A stretch of 12,420 nt of DNA from Treponema sp. (GTDB lineage: Bacteria > Spirochaetota > Spirochaetia > Treponematales > Breznakiellaceae). Both the position numbers and the translations under genes were made by a program. The notes below the pieces were generated by a model. It was given only the letters and a program-made list of their open reading frames with translations, searched no databases and was not told where the DNA came from. The stretch is taken from positions 1 to 12,420 of the forward strand of contig JAIRUO010000201.1 in assembly GCA_031254385.1 (NCBI GenBank), given 5' to 3'. This document shows positions 1-7,319 of the stretch, piece by piece; the first letter of the stretch is position 1; each line of letters opens with the position of its first letter.

Positions 1-189
1 CAGCATAATAACGAAACCGAATACTTCTTTATCATTTCCGGAAGCGGAACTGTAAACGATAACGGATTGGAAGTCCAGATCAATGCCGGAGACTCAATCA
101 TTACCGGCAACGGGGCTTCTCACAGCATTAAAAACACAGGAGACGCGCCGCTTATACTCCATGCGGTTATCATCACCTATGACAAATAG
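1..189 (+). CDS. Cupin-domain protein, C-terminal end only (5' truncated by window)
   Basis: Reading frame 1 is open from the first base to a TAG at 187-189, giving 62 residues. The fragment carries cupin motif 1 remnants (a His at residue 2, Glu at 7, then a hydrophobic strand ending in Gly at 13). It also carries a well-kept motif 2, with spacing G-x5-G-x-G-x2-H-x3-N where the usual Pro is Gly. This is the second half of a small beta-barrel cupin, probably metal-binding. Substrate and full length cannot be told because the start is outside the window. The last 11 bases overlap the start of the threonine aldolase gene, so the two are probably co-translated. Confidence 0.75.
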   Translation, partial: QHNNETEYFFIISGSGTVNDNGLEVQINAGDSIITGNGASHSIKNTGDAPLILHAVIITYDK

Positions 190-1249
190 CTACGATTTAC
201 ACGATACTGCTAGTATCGATATACGAAGCGACACAGTAACCTGGCCTACTCCGGCAATGAGGAAGGCTATGGCAGAAGCCGAAGTCGGAGACGATGTTTA
301 CGGAGCTGATCCTACTGTTAATAAATTGGAAGAACTGGGCGCGCAAATAATTGGCAAGGAGGCTTCCATTTTTGTGCCTTCCGGTACTTTTGGAAACCAG
401 CTTGCCCTCTTTACGCATTGCCAGCGCGGAACGGAAGTCCTTCTGGGAGAAGAATGCCACATCATTCAGCATGAGGCCGGTGCGGCTTCTGTAATCGCCG
501 GTGTGCAGACCAGGCCGGTCTCCGCACCTGATGGCGTGTTGCCGATAGATCGGCTAAGGGAACGCCTGCGTATGCGCGATCTTCACGCGCCAAAGACCTC
601 GCTAATCTGCATGGAAAATGCCCATTCAATGGGCAGGGTTGTTCACCTAAAAGACATGGATTCTGTAAAGGCTTTGGCAAAAGAAAAAAATATCCCTGTG
701 CATCTTGACGGCGCAAGGATTTTCAACGCGGCCCTGGCCCTGGGTGTAGACGCAAAGAAAATCGCCGAAAGAGCTGATTCAGTGATGTTCTGCCTTTCCA
801 AAGGGCTTTGCTCTCCAGTCGGCTCCTTGCTTGCCGGGACCAAAAAATTTGTGGAAGAGGCTAGGTATAAACGCAAGATAATGGGAGGCGCTATGCGCCA
901 AGCCGGCATTCTTGCTGCCGCAGGAATTATCAGCCTGACTGAGCATGTAAAATTCCTTGAAGAGGATCATAGAAGGGCAAAGGACCTGGCCAAGGGCCTT
1001 GCGGAAATTGACGGCATTGTCATCAATAAAAATGAAGTAGACATCAATATGGTTTTCTTTTGCTGGCCTCCGGCAAAGGATGAAAAGATCGCAAAAAAAG
1101 CCATCGAAGTCCTGGCGAAGCACAAGGTCATTACAAATCCACCGGAAAACGGCGTCTTCCGTTATGTTACGCACTACTGGATTAAAGATGCGGAGCTAAG
1201 CGCGATTCTCGAAGCCTCTAAAGAAGCCTTTGGCAAAGGATTAACGTAA
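179..1249 (+). CDS. ltaE: Low-specificity L-threonine aldolase (PLP-dependent, beta-eliminating lyase family)
   Basis: This 356-residue protein should cleave L-threonine or L-allo-threonine to glycine and acetaldehyde in the cytoplasm, using pyridoxal phosphate. The family marks are in order. An N-terminal IRSDTVT-x-PT-x-AM motif is followed by GDDVYGADPTVN. His-x-Asp-Gly-Ala-Arg lies at residues 175-180, with Asp177 expected to hold the PLP ring nitrogen. Ser-Lys-Gly-Leu has the Schiff-base Lys at 208, and a GGAMRQAGILAAAG segment follows. The frame is open back to an ATG at 83, but family members begin just before the RSDTVT motif. I therefore chose ATG 179, which gives a normal short N-terminus and an 11-base overlap with the cupin gene. 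No clear Shine-Dalgarno precedes it, so coupled translation is likely. The M24 peptidase gene starts one base after the stop. Confidence 0.92.
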   Translation: MTNSYDLHDTASIDIRSDTVTWPTPAMRKAMAEAEVGDDVYGADPTVNKLEELGAQIIGKEASIFVPSGTFGNQLALFTHCQRGTEVLLGEECHIIQHEAGAASVIAGVQTRPVSAPDGVLPIDRLRERLRMRDLHAPKTSLICMENAHSMGRVVHLKDMDSVKALAKEKNIPVHLDGARIFNAALALGVDAKKIAERADSVMFCLSKGLCSPVGSLLAGTKKFVEEARYKRKIMGGAMRQAGILAAAGIISLTEHVKFLEEDHRRAKDLAKGLAEIDGIVINKNEVDINMVFFCWPPAKDEKIAKKAIEVLAKHKVITNPPENGVFRYVTHYWIKDAELSAILEASKEAFGKGLT

Positions 1250-1250
1250 T

Positions 1251-2369
1251 ATGTCGATTTACGAAAAAAGACGGGAAAGAATTTACGACTGGATGGCAAG
1301 GGAAGGCATTGGCCTTGTCATGATCGAAGACAGCGAAGCTCGCAGGAATCCCGGACTGCGCTGGCTTTCCGGACAGCCGAGCGATGCCCTTCTTTTTCTT
1401 TCTGTGGAAAGAAAAAGCCTTCTCGTTCCCTGGGACATCAATATGGCCATGCTTTATGCCCAGAGCGACGTGATCATTCCTTATGAGGAATTTGAACTGA
1501 GGCCCATAAAAGCCCTTAATGGCGCGGCGGATTATTTTAGTATCCCAACCGGTTCCAGAGTTGAAATTCCTTCGACAATTCCTTATCCTCTATTTTTAAA
1601 ATATGTGGACGAAATTTCAGACTACGATGTATTGTGCAGGGAAAACGGTGCAGGGAAAGAACTGGAACTGGGAAGAGCCATAAAGGATGAGGAAGAAATA
1701 TCCATATACCGCAAGCTTGCCATAATGACCAGCGATCTTACCAATCTGCTGGAAAAAAATGTTATTGCGGGAAAAATAAAAACGGAAACAGATGTAGCCC
1801 TGTTTATCGAAACCGAAGCCAGAAAACGCGGCTGCGAGGGCACGGGCTTTGATACCCTGGCTGCCGGCCCTAGCCGGAGTTTCGGCATTCACGCATTCCC
1901 AAATTACACCGCAGGCGCTTTCGCGTCTCAGGGCTTGTCAATTCTGGATTATGGCCTTAAATACCTGGGCTACACCTCTGACGTTACTCTGACCTTTGCC
2001 AGAGAGCCCCTTTCCAAGCAACAGGAAAAAATGCTCAGCATGGTCGAAAAAGCTTACAGCATTGCCCTGTCGCTTACCCAAAAGGGTGCCAGAACCAGAG
2101 ACATAGCTGTTGCGGTTGACACCTACTTTGCGAAGGCCAAGAAACATATGCCCCACGGCCTGGGCCACGGCATTGGGCTGCAGGCCCACGAAGCCCCGGC
2201 TGTCAGCCGCAGGGCAGAAAACGAATGGGTTCTAGAAAGCGGCATGATCATAACCCTGGAACCAGGACTCTACGATCCTGTCCAGGGAGGCTGCCGCCTT
2301 GAGAACGATGTGTTAATTACAGATAACGGCGCTGAAGTGCTGACCAATTCTCGAATAATCAGGTTATAG
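1251..2369 (+). CDS. M24-family metallopeptidase (Xaa-Pro aminopeptidase / prolidase type)
   Basis: This 372-residue cytoplasmic enzyme has a creatinase-like N-terminal domain (about residues 1-130) and a pita-bread catalytic domain (about 145-372). All five dinuclear-metal ligands are visible: Asp233 (in ILDYG), Asp244 (in TSDVT), His306 (in GLGHGIG), Glu337 (in LEPGLY) and Glu351 (in RLEND). It is therefore expected to be an active Mn/Co-dependent peptidase that removes residues next to proline. Whether it is an aminopeptidase P or a dipeptidase cannot be decided from sequence alone, so no symbol is given. AAAGGA at 1235-1240 is a plausible ribosome site 10 bases before the ATG. A 14-base direct duplication (1634-1661) lies in the linker between the domains. 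The helicase gene follows 10 bases after the stop. Confidence 0.88.
   Translation: MSIYEKRRERIYDWMAREGIGLVMIEDSEARRNPGLRWLSGQPSDALLFLSVERKSLLVPWDINMAMLYAQSDVIIPYEEFELRPIKALNGAADYFSIPTGSRVEIPSTIPYPLFLKYVDEISDYDVLCRENGAGKELELGRAIKDEEEISIYRKLAIMTSDLTNLLEKNVIAGKIKTETDVALFIETEARKRGCEGTGFDTLAAGPSRSFGIHAFPNYTAGAFASQGLSILDYGLKYLGYTSDVTLTFAREPLSKQQEKMLSMVEKAYSIALSLTQKGARTRDIAVAVDTYFAKAKKHMPHGLGHGIGLQAHEAPAVSRRAENEWVLESGMIITLEPGLYDPVQGGCRLENDVLITDNGAEVLTNSRIIRL
1634..1661 (+). repeat. 14-base tandem duplication in the M24 peptidase interdomain linker
   Basis: Two adjacent 14-base copies both begin GTGCAGGGAAA. Because 14 is not a multiple of three, the copies are read in different frames, yet the gene stays open. 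The encoded stretch is REN-GAG-K at residues 130-136, between the creatinase-like and catalytic domains. Confidence 0.7.
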
Positions 2370-2379
2370 AACGGAGTTT

Positions 2380-4113
2380 ATGAATTTTAACGAAATTAAA
2401 TTGCACCCCGATTTATCAAGGGGCATTGCGGAAGCAGGGTACGTCAACTGTATGCCTGTGCAGGAACAGGTCTTAAAACATGCCTTTGGCGGACAGGACC
2501 TTTACGTTCAATCCCAGACAGGAACAGGCAAAACAGCCGCATTCCTGGTTGTAATTTTCCAACGCCTGCTTTCAGAACCCCTACTGGCAGGGAAAAAGGC
2601 GATTATAATGGCGCCTACCCGGGAATTGGCGGTTCAGATCGAAGAAGAAGCGAAAAAACTGGCAAAGTTTCTTCCCTTAAAAATCGGCAGCTTTTACGGC
2701 GGCGTTGGTTATGCGCAACAGACAAAAATGCTGCGCGAAAACGTGCAAATACTCGTAGGCACGCCCGGCAGAGTGCTGGATCTGAATAAAAGCGGCCAGA
2801 TGAACCTTATGGACATTGCCTTTCTTGTCATTGACGAAGCCGACCGCATGTTCGACATGGGCTTTTATCCTGATTTAAGAAAACTGATCAAAGTGGTGCC
2901 TCCTGCGGATCGCAGGCAGACCATGCTGTTCAGCGCGACCCTCAATTCCTGGGTCAAGAACCTTGCTTGGGAATATACCAAAAACCCATTGGAAATTGAA
3001 ATAGCCCCGGAACTTGTTACGGTGGAGGAAGTTGATCAGCTTCTTTACCATGTGCCGTCAGAGGACAAAATGCGACTGTTACTGGGTATCCTTAAGCGTG
3101 AACAGCCGGAAAGCGCTCTGGTTTTCTGCAATACCAAAAAATACACGGAAATCGTTGCCAGGCGGCTCAGGATGAACGGCTATGAAGCGGAATTCATTAT
3201 TGGCGATCTTCCCCAGCCAAAACGGCTCAAAATAATAAATGACATTAAGGCCGGAAAACTCAAACTCCTGGCTGCAACAGATGTCGCTGCCCGCGGCCTG
3301 GACATCGAGGGCCTTAGCCTCGTAGTAAATTACGATCTTCCAAATGAAGCGGAAAATTACGTTCACCGCATAGGCCGCACAGCAAGGGCCGGAAAAACCG
3401 GTAAGGCCATTACCCTGGCCAGCGATCAGGACGTATACGAACTGGCACCCATTGAACGCTACATAGGCCAAAAAATCCCCTCAGAAACCGCAACAGAAGA
3501 ACTCTATGCCGAAGACAAGAGCGAAGGCAAACGCATTCACACGGATTCTTACGACGGCAGCCCGAAACATGGTTTCGTGGAACAGGGTTCTTCGAAACAT
3601 AGTTTCGTTGGACAGAATGCGAGGGACGAAGGCCGCCCCCAAGGTCGGCGCGAAGGCCGCCGAGAGGCAGGCCGGGGTAGACGCAACGAACAAGAACAAA
3701 CCATGCAGCGCGGAAGACAAGGCAGGATCAGCGAGCAGGACAGCAGAAAGCCAACTCAGAATGTCAAACCAGAAGCCGCTCCCAATGTAAGGCTTTCGGA
3801 ACTTTCGCTGGAAGAAAGGATGGCCTACTATAAACAAAAATACGATAAGAGCGATGCGAGAAGTGACGGCTCTCAGAGATCCCGGCCTGCCCGTAAGCAA
3901 TCGCATAACAGGAAACAGGAACAAGCGCAGCCTCCGACAGAAAAGGTCGCTGTCACGCCGTCGACCCCTCCGGCCAAGGCCGATCCTTCGGCCAAGCTGA
4001 TTCCTCCATCCAAGGCCGATTCATCGGCTAAGGCCGAGGCCAAAGCTGCTCCTCAAAACGTGGAGAAAAAAGGCTTGTTGTCCAAGCTTATGGGAATTTT
4101 CAGGAAGAAATGA
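2380..4113 (+). CDS. DEAD-box ATP-dependent RNA helicase with long basic, disordered C-terminal tail
   Basis: This 577-residue protein unwinds or remodels RNA duplexes using ATP. The two-RecA core (about residues 1-366) has the full motif set. In order these are a Q motif (MPVQEQ), motif I (SQTGTGKT, Lys51), Ia (APTRELA), GG (YGGVG), Ib (TPGRVLD), II (DEAD, 152-155), III (SAT, 185-187), IV (LVFCNTKK), V (ATDVAARGLD) and VI (HRIGRTARAG from His329). Residues 367-577 form a polar, basic, low-complexity tail with RGR/GRR-rich stretches and two sets of short repeats; such tails usually bind RNA non-specifically. It ends in a short hydrophobic-basic helix-like segment (GLLSKLMGIFRKK). The core resembles RhlB/RhlE/CsdA helicases, but I cannot assign one paralogue. 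GGAG at 2373-2376 is only 3 bases from the ATG, so initiation may depend on the upstream gene. The ABC-F gene begins 13 bases downstream. Confidence 0.93.
   Translation: MNFNEIKLHPDLSRGIAEAGYVNCMPVQEQVLKHAFGGQDLYVQSQTGTGKTAAFLVVIFQRLLSEPLLAGKKAIIMAPTRELAVQIEEEAKKLAKFLPLKIGSFYGGVGYAQQTKMLRENVQILVGTPGRVLDLNKSGQMNLMDIAFLVIDEADRMFDMGFYPDLRKLIKVVPPADRRQTMLFSATLNSWVKNLAWEYTKNPLEIEIAPELVTVEEVDQLLYHVPSEDKMRLLLGILKREQPESALVFCNTKKYTEIVARRLRMNGYEAEFIIGDLPQPKRLKIINDIKAGKLKLLAATDVAARGLDIEGLSLVVNYDLPNEAENYVHRIGRTARAGKTGKAITLASDQDVYELAPIERYIGQKIPSETATEELYAEDKSEGKRIHTDSYDGSPKHGFVEQGSSKHSFVGQNARDEGRPQGRREGRREAGRGRRNEQEQTMQRGRQGRISEQDSRKPTQNVKPEAAPNVRLSELSLEERMAYYKQKYDKSDARSDGSQRSRPARKQSHNRKQEQAQPPTEKVAVTPSTPPAKADPSAKLIPPSKADSSAKAEAKAAPQNVEKKGLLSKLMGIFRKK
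3563..3607 (+). repeat. Three adjacent 15-base hairpin units in the helicase tail
   Basis: Units at 3563-3577 and 3593-3607 read CGAAAC-ATG-GTTTCG and CGAAAC-ATA-GTTTCG, perfect palindromes with 6-base arms and a 3-base loop. The unit between them (3578-3592, TGGAAC-AGG-GTTCTT) keeps four Watson-Crick pairs plus one G-T pair. Pair 3/13 is A-T in the outer units and G-C in the middle one, so a change on one arm is matched on the other. At protein level this is a 10-residue repeat, PKHGFVEQGS then SKHSFVGQNA. Confidence 0.8.
3967..4038 (+). repeat. Two 36-base repeats, each with an internal hairpin, in the helicase tail
   Basis: Two consecutive 12-codon units encode PPAKADPSAKLI and PPSKADSSAKAE (residues 530-553). 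Each contains an inverted repeat: GGCCGA-TCCT-TCGGCC at 3978-3993, and GGCCGA-TTCA-TCGGCT at 4014-4029, the second with one G-T pair. Confidence 0.75.
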
Positions 4114-4126
4114 TAAGCTGATTCAC

Positions 4127-5809
4127 ATGATCACAGTAAGCGAATTGAGTCTTGGTTTTGGCGAGCGCAGCTTATTCAAAGACGTAAACTTAAAATTCAC
4201 CCCAGGGAACTGCTACGGCATTATCGGGGCAAACGGCGCGGGAAAATCAACCTTCCTCAAAATACTATCCGGCGAAACCGAACACGATAAAGGAGAAGTT
4301 TCCGTCAGTTCTGGTCAGCGCATAGCGGTCTTAAAACAGGATCACTTTGCGTTTGAAGAATACCCGGTTCTGGAAACGGTGATCCTCGGTTTCTCAAAAC
4401 TCTACGGGATCATGAAAGAGCGGGAAGCCATCTACGCCAAAGAGGACTTTTCCGAAGCTGATGGCATGAGGGCCAGCGAACTGGAAGCTGATTTCGCCGA
4501 TCTGGGCGGCTGGGAGGCAGAAGCCCAGGCAAGCCAGCTACTTTCTGGGCTTGGCCTGGACGAGTCGGACTGGAAGTCCGGCGACTGGAAGTCCCCAGAT
4601 CATGGGAAGCTGATGTCCGAACTGGACGAAAGCCGTAAAGTCAGGGTGCTTTTAGCCCAGGCCCTTTTTGGCAATCCCGATATACTGCTCCTTGACGAAC
4701 CCACCAACGGCCTTGACCTGGAATCCATAGCCTGGCTGGAAGAGTTCCTCATCGATTTTCCCAATACCGTCATTGTAGTTTCGCATGACAGGCATTTTTT
4801 GAACGCAGTCTGCACCTATACCTGCGACATAGACTTTGGGAAGATCACCCAATATTCAGGCAACTACGATTTCTGGTATCAGATGAGCCAGGTTCTCCAG
4901 CGCCAGTCCAGGGATCTGCAAAAGAAGAACGAAGACAAGGCAAGGGAACTGCGTGAGTTTATCCAGCGCTTTGCAAGTAACGCCAGCAAGAGCAGACAGG
5001 CCACCAGCCGCAAAAAGGTTCTAGAAAAACTAGACCTTGATAACATTAAAGTTACCAGCAGAAAATTCCCCTACGTGGGTTTTAAGCCAGACAGGGAAAT
5101 AGGCAACAACGTACTGCGCATAGAAAAACTTATCTTTTATTTTGAAAACGCACCGGTACTCAAAGACTTTAGCCTCTTAGTGAACAGAGGGGAAAAGATC
5201 GCCTTTGTGGGAATTGAGCATGCGGCGAAATCCGCTGTGTTCGACATCATTTCAGGGACGATCAAAGCTGAATCAGGAGAATACAACTGGGGGCAGACTA
5301 CAAGCTTCTCATATTTTCCCAAAGAGAACAGCATCTTCTTTGATTCAACCCTATCCATTACCGACTGGCTACGCCAGTATTCGCAAGACCAGGACGAAAC
5401 CTACATACGCAGTTTTCTGGGGCGCATGCTCTTTTCGGGTGACGAAGCCCTCAAGCCTGTCAATGTGCTTTCCGGTGGCGAGAAAGTCCGCTGTATGCTT
5501 GCAAAAATGATGCTGTCAGGCGCAAATGTACTCATACTTGATGAGCCCACGAATCACCTTGATTTGGAAGCCATCACCGCGCTAAACGACGGCCTTGCCG
5601 CTTTCCCCGGTGTCATACTCTTTAATTCGCATGATCACGAGTTCATCAATTCCATTGCCAACCGTATCATAGAAATCATACCCGGAGAAAACAGCATCCC
5701 CGGCGCGGTCATCGACAGGATGATGCCCTTTGACGATTACCTTAACGATAATTCAGTAAAGGCCCTGCGCGCACAGGCGTATCACCATACGGAGAGGCTT
5801 AGGATTTAA
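4127..5809 (+). CDS. ybiT: ABC-F family ATPase, YbiT subfamily (ribosome-associated), with one degenerate ATP site
   Basis: This 560-residue soluble protein has two ABC domains joined by a charged linker, with no membrane segment. ABC-F proteins bind near the ribosomal E site and modulate translation. YbiT features are the MSE-x-RVLLAQAL stretch in domain 1 and the NASKSRQATSRKK linker around residues 285-297. Domain 1 has intact Walker A (GANGAGKST, 34-42) and Walker B (LLLDEPTN, Asp190-Glu191), but its signature is MSELDESRKVR (163-173) instead of LSGGE. Domain 2 has an intact signature (LSGGE, 448-452) and Walker B (LILDEPTN, Asp472-Glu473), but Walker A reads GIEHAAKSA (362-370), missing two glycines and the Thr. 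Both defects fall in the same composite site. A repeated DWKS insertion sits just before the domain 1 signature. No good ribosome site precedes the ATG, which lies 13 bases after the helicase stop. Confidence 0.9.
   Translation: MITVSELSLGFGERSLFKDVNLKFTPGNCYGIIGANGAGKSTFLKILSGETEHDKGEVSVSSGQRIAVLKQDHFAFEEYPVLETVILGFSKLYGIMKEREAIYAKEDFSEADGMRASELEADFADLGGWEAEAQASQLLSGLGLDESDWKSGDWKSPDHGKLMSELDESRKVRVLLAQALFGNPDILLLDEPTNGLDLESIAWLEEFLIDFPNTVIVVSHDRHFLNAVCTYTCDIDFGKITQYSGNYDFWYQMSQVLQRQSRDLQKKNEDKARELREFIQRFASNASKSRQATSRKKVLEKLDLDNIKVTSRKFPYVGFKPDREIGNNVLRIEKLIFYFENAPVLKDFSLLVNRGEKIAFVGIEHAAKSAVFDIISGTIKAESGEYNWGQTTSFSYFPKENSIFFDSTLSITDWLRQYSQDQDETYIRSFLGRMLFSGDEALKPVNVLSGGEKVRCMLAKMMLSGANVLILDEPTNHLDLEAITALNDGLAAFPGVILFNSHDHEFINSIANRIIEIIPGENSIPGAVIDRMMPFDDYLNDNSVKALRAQAYHHTERLRI
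4566..4595 (+). repeat. Two 15-base hairpin units in a loop of the ABC-F gene
   Basis: Unit 1 (4566-4580) is CGGACT-GGA-AGTCCG, a perfect palindrome with 6-base arms and a 3-base loop. Unit 2 (4581-4595) is GCGACT-GGA-AGTCCC and pairs at five of six positions. The outermost pair is C-G in unit 1 and G-C in unit 2. The protein repeat is DWKSG-DWKSP, an insertion in the loop ahead of the domain 1 signature. Confidence 0.75.
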
Positions 5810-5824
5810 GGAACCCTTACCTAA
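5799..5824. terminator. Bulged hairpin between two convergent stop codons; weak terminator candidate
   Basis: TTAGG (5799-5803) pairs with CCTAA (5820-5824), and TAAGG (5807-5811) pairs with CCTTA (5815-5819), leaving a 3-base bulge and a 3-base loop. It spans the ABC-F stop and the lipoprotein stop, which are 7 bases apart. There is no T tract on either side, only AT-rich sequence rightward, so intrinsic termination is doubtful. Confidence 0.35.
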
Positions 5825-7319
5825 TATTAAAATAATACCGCTCAAGGTAAGCTATGCGGCGCTGGGCTTCCGGTGCGCGAGGGCTTTGAGGGAATTCCTG
5901 GACAAGACGGCGGTAATATTCCAGGGCAAGGCGTATGTCTCTGGAAGGACCATTTGCCTCCAATAGCTGCCCGTATAGCCACCAGGCTTCGTCCGTGCCA
6001 GAAGGATAATCCAGTCTGAACCTATCCAATATTGACAGCGCCGTTTCAATGCGTCCCGCATCATATTCCCGCTGCGCCTGGCGCAGGTATTCGTCGGGCG
6101 CAAGAGCAGGCAGAGCTTGAGTTTCCGCTGCCGCTAAACCATTGGAACCTGCGATAGAGGCAGGAGACAAGCTTTCCTGAATGTCAGGCAACGCCTGTGA
6201 CACAGGAGCTGTCTGCGACACAGGCGGACTTACCGGAGTCTGTGTGACAGATGATGGAGCGGCCTGAGCCTGCGAAGCTACGGGCGGAACAGCCTGAGTC
6301 TGCGTGGCTGAGGGCTGATAAGTTTGAGCCTGAGCGTTAGCTGATTCGGCGTAACCGTCAATGAGCGGCCAGCGTGGTTCGGCAATTACCCGGCCCCTGT
6401 CGATAGGGCTAAACAGGCCTATGCCGCTGGAATCGGGCGCATCGCTAACTATCACCTGGACATGATCGTTCAGGATATAATCCCGGATAAAATCCTGTCT
6501 GTAAAATTTTAGAGCGTAAGTACCAGGGGCTTCCGCACGGAAAACAAAGCTCTGGCCTTCCGGATCCAGTCTCCTTGATTCGTAGCTTATACCGCGGCGT
6601 GAACTTAATTCACCCAAGTACACCCAGCCTGTTCCCCGGAAAGGAATTTCTACAAGCTGTCCCACAGCAGCCCTAACAATACGGGAAAAAAGTACTTCTT
6701 CTTCCTGAGCAGCAGGCGGGGTTCTTGCGGGAAGTTCCGGCATGGGCTCCAGTGGAAGGCTAGGCGTTTCCCTTACAGGCGGAGGAGTTTCATATTCCGG
6801 CTGACGCAGAAAAACCGGGGGCTGCGGCTCTTCCTGCCTGACAGGCGGACTAACAGGTGGCGCAACCGGCGCTGGCTGCACCTGGCTTACAGGAGGCGGA
6901 ACCGGCACGACTGCGACGACCGGTTCTGGTTCAGGAGGAGTAGCCTCTGCTTCTAAAACTGGGGCAAGAGGTTCCGGCATCTCCGGTTCAATATCCTCAC
7001 CTTGACTCAATAACGGAATAACAATATCCGGCACATCTATTGACGGTTCCGGTAGATCAAAATAAACAATATCCTCAGCAGGATCTATAAACTCAAATTC
7101 TATTGGCTCAAAAAAAGCCTGCTCTTCCATAGAAGGGACAGTTTCAGCCATTGGCGGATCAGGTTCTTCAGAATCTTGTTCTTTAGAGCCATGCTCTTCG
7201 GAGCCTTGCTCTTCTACAGGACTGATATCTTCAGGATCAGGAACGCTTTTACAGGACACAGCTAAAATAATTAACCCTGTAAAAAAAAGACTACTAACCC
7301 AAAAATTATTTATTTTCAA
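5817..7319 (-). CDS. Pro/Glu-rich lipoprotein with beta domain and C-terminal TPR-like repeats, function unknown
   Basis: This 500-residue protein has a lipoprotein signal peptide ending in LAVSC (Cys23), so it is expected to be lipid-anchored on the periplasmic or outer-membrane side. Residues 24-205 are acidic and Pro-rich, beginning with a 5-residue repeat (EEQGS, EEHGS, KEQDS). Residues 209-293 look like a compact beta-strand domain (VLFSRIVRAAVGQ through HVQVIV). Residues 300-400 are a Gln/Pro/Ala/Ser linker, and 411-500 resemble TPR helices of the YbgF/BamD sort (YDAGRIETALSILDRF, then YYRRLVQEFPQSPRAPEA). The start codon is TTG, inside a TTGA overlap with the upstream gene's stop. It is supported by GGAAGG six bases upstream and by the signal peptide, which would be lost at any later ATG. 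A structural or scaffold role in the envelope is inference. It is probably co-translated with the membrane protein before it. Confidence 0.8.
   Translation of the reverse strand: MKINNFWVSSLFFTGLIILAVSCKSVPDPEDISPVEEQGSEEHGSKEQDSEEPDPPMAETVPSMEEQAFFEPIEFEFIDPAEDIVYFDLPEPSIDVPDIVIPLLSQGEDIEPEMPEPLAPVLEAEATPPEPEPVVAVVPVPPPVSQVQPAPVAPPVSPPVRQEEPQPPVFLRQPEYETPPPVRETPSLPLEPMPELPARTPPAAQEEEVLFSRIVRAAVGQLVEIPFRGTGWVYLGELSSRRGISYESRRLDPEGQSFVFRAEAPGTYALKFYRQDFIRDYILNDHVQVIVSDAPDSSGIGLFSPIDRGRVIAEPRWPLIDGYAESANAQAQTYQPSATQTQAVPPVASQAQAAPSSVTQTPVSPPVSQTAPVSQALPDIQESLSPASIAGSNGLAAAETQALPALAPDEYLRQAQREYDAGRIETALSILDRFRLDYPSGTDEAWWLYGQLLEANGPSRDIRLALEYYRRLVQEFPQSPRAPEAQRRIAYLERYYFNIR
7155..7214 (-). repeat. 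Four 15-base units, mostly imperfect hairpins, in the lipoprotein gene
   Basis: On the plus strand the units start at 7155, 7170, 7185 and 7200. The unit at 7185 is AGAGC-CAT-GCTCT followed by TC (5-base arms). The unit at 7170 is AGAAT-CTT-GTTCT and that at 7200 is GGAGC-CTT-GCTCT. Arm pair 4 is A-T in the 7170 unit and G-C in the 7185 and 7200 units. They encode the pentapeptides EEQGS, EEHGS, KEQDS and EEPDP just after the lipid anchor. Confidence 0.7.

Noticed and set aside
83..178. Longer N-terminus for the threonine aldolase from ATG 83
   Set aside because: It would overlap 107 bases of the cupin frame and add residues that the family lacks; ATG 179 gives a normal N-terminus.
3563..3607. 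CRISPR-like or REP-like array in the helicase gene
   Set aside because: Units are 15 bases without unique spacers, in frame within a good coding sequence, and no cas or transposase gene is near.
3481..3924. Long antisense frame opposite the helicase tail, and the out-of-frame plus frame at 3506-3790
   Set aside because: Both lie over a biased, low-complexity coding region that leaves other frames open by composition; no ribosome site or recognisable domain.
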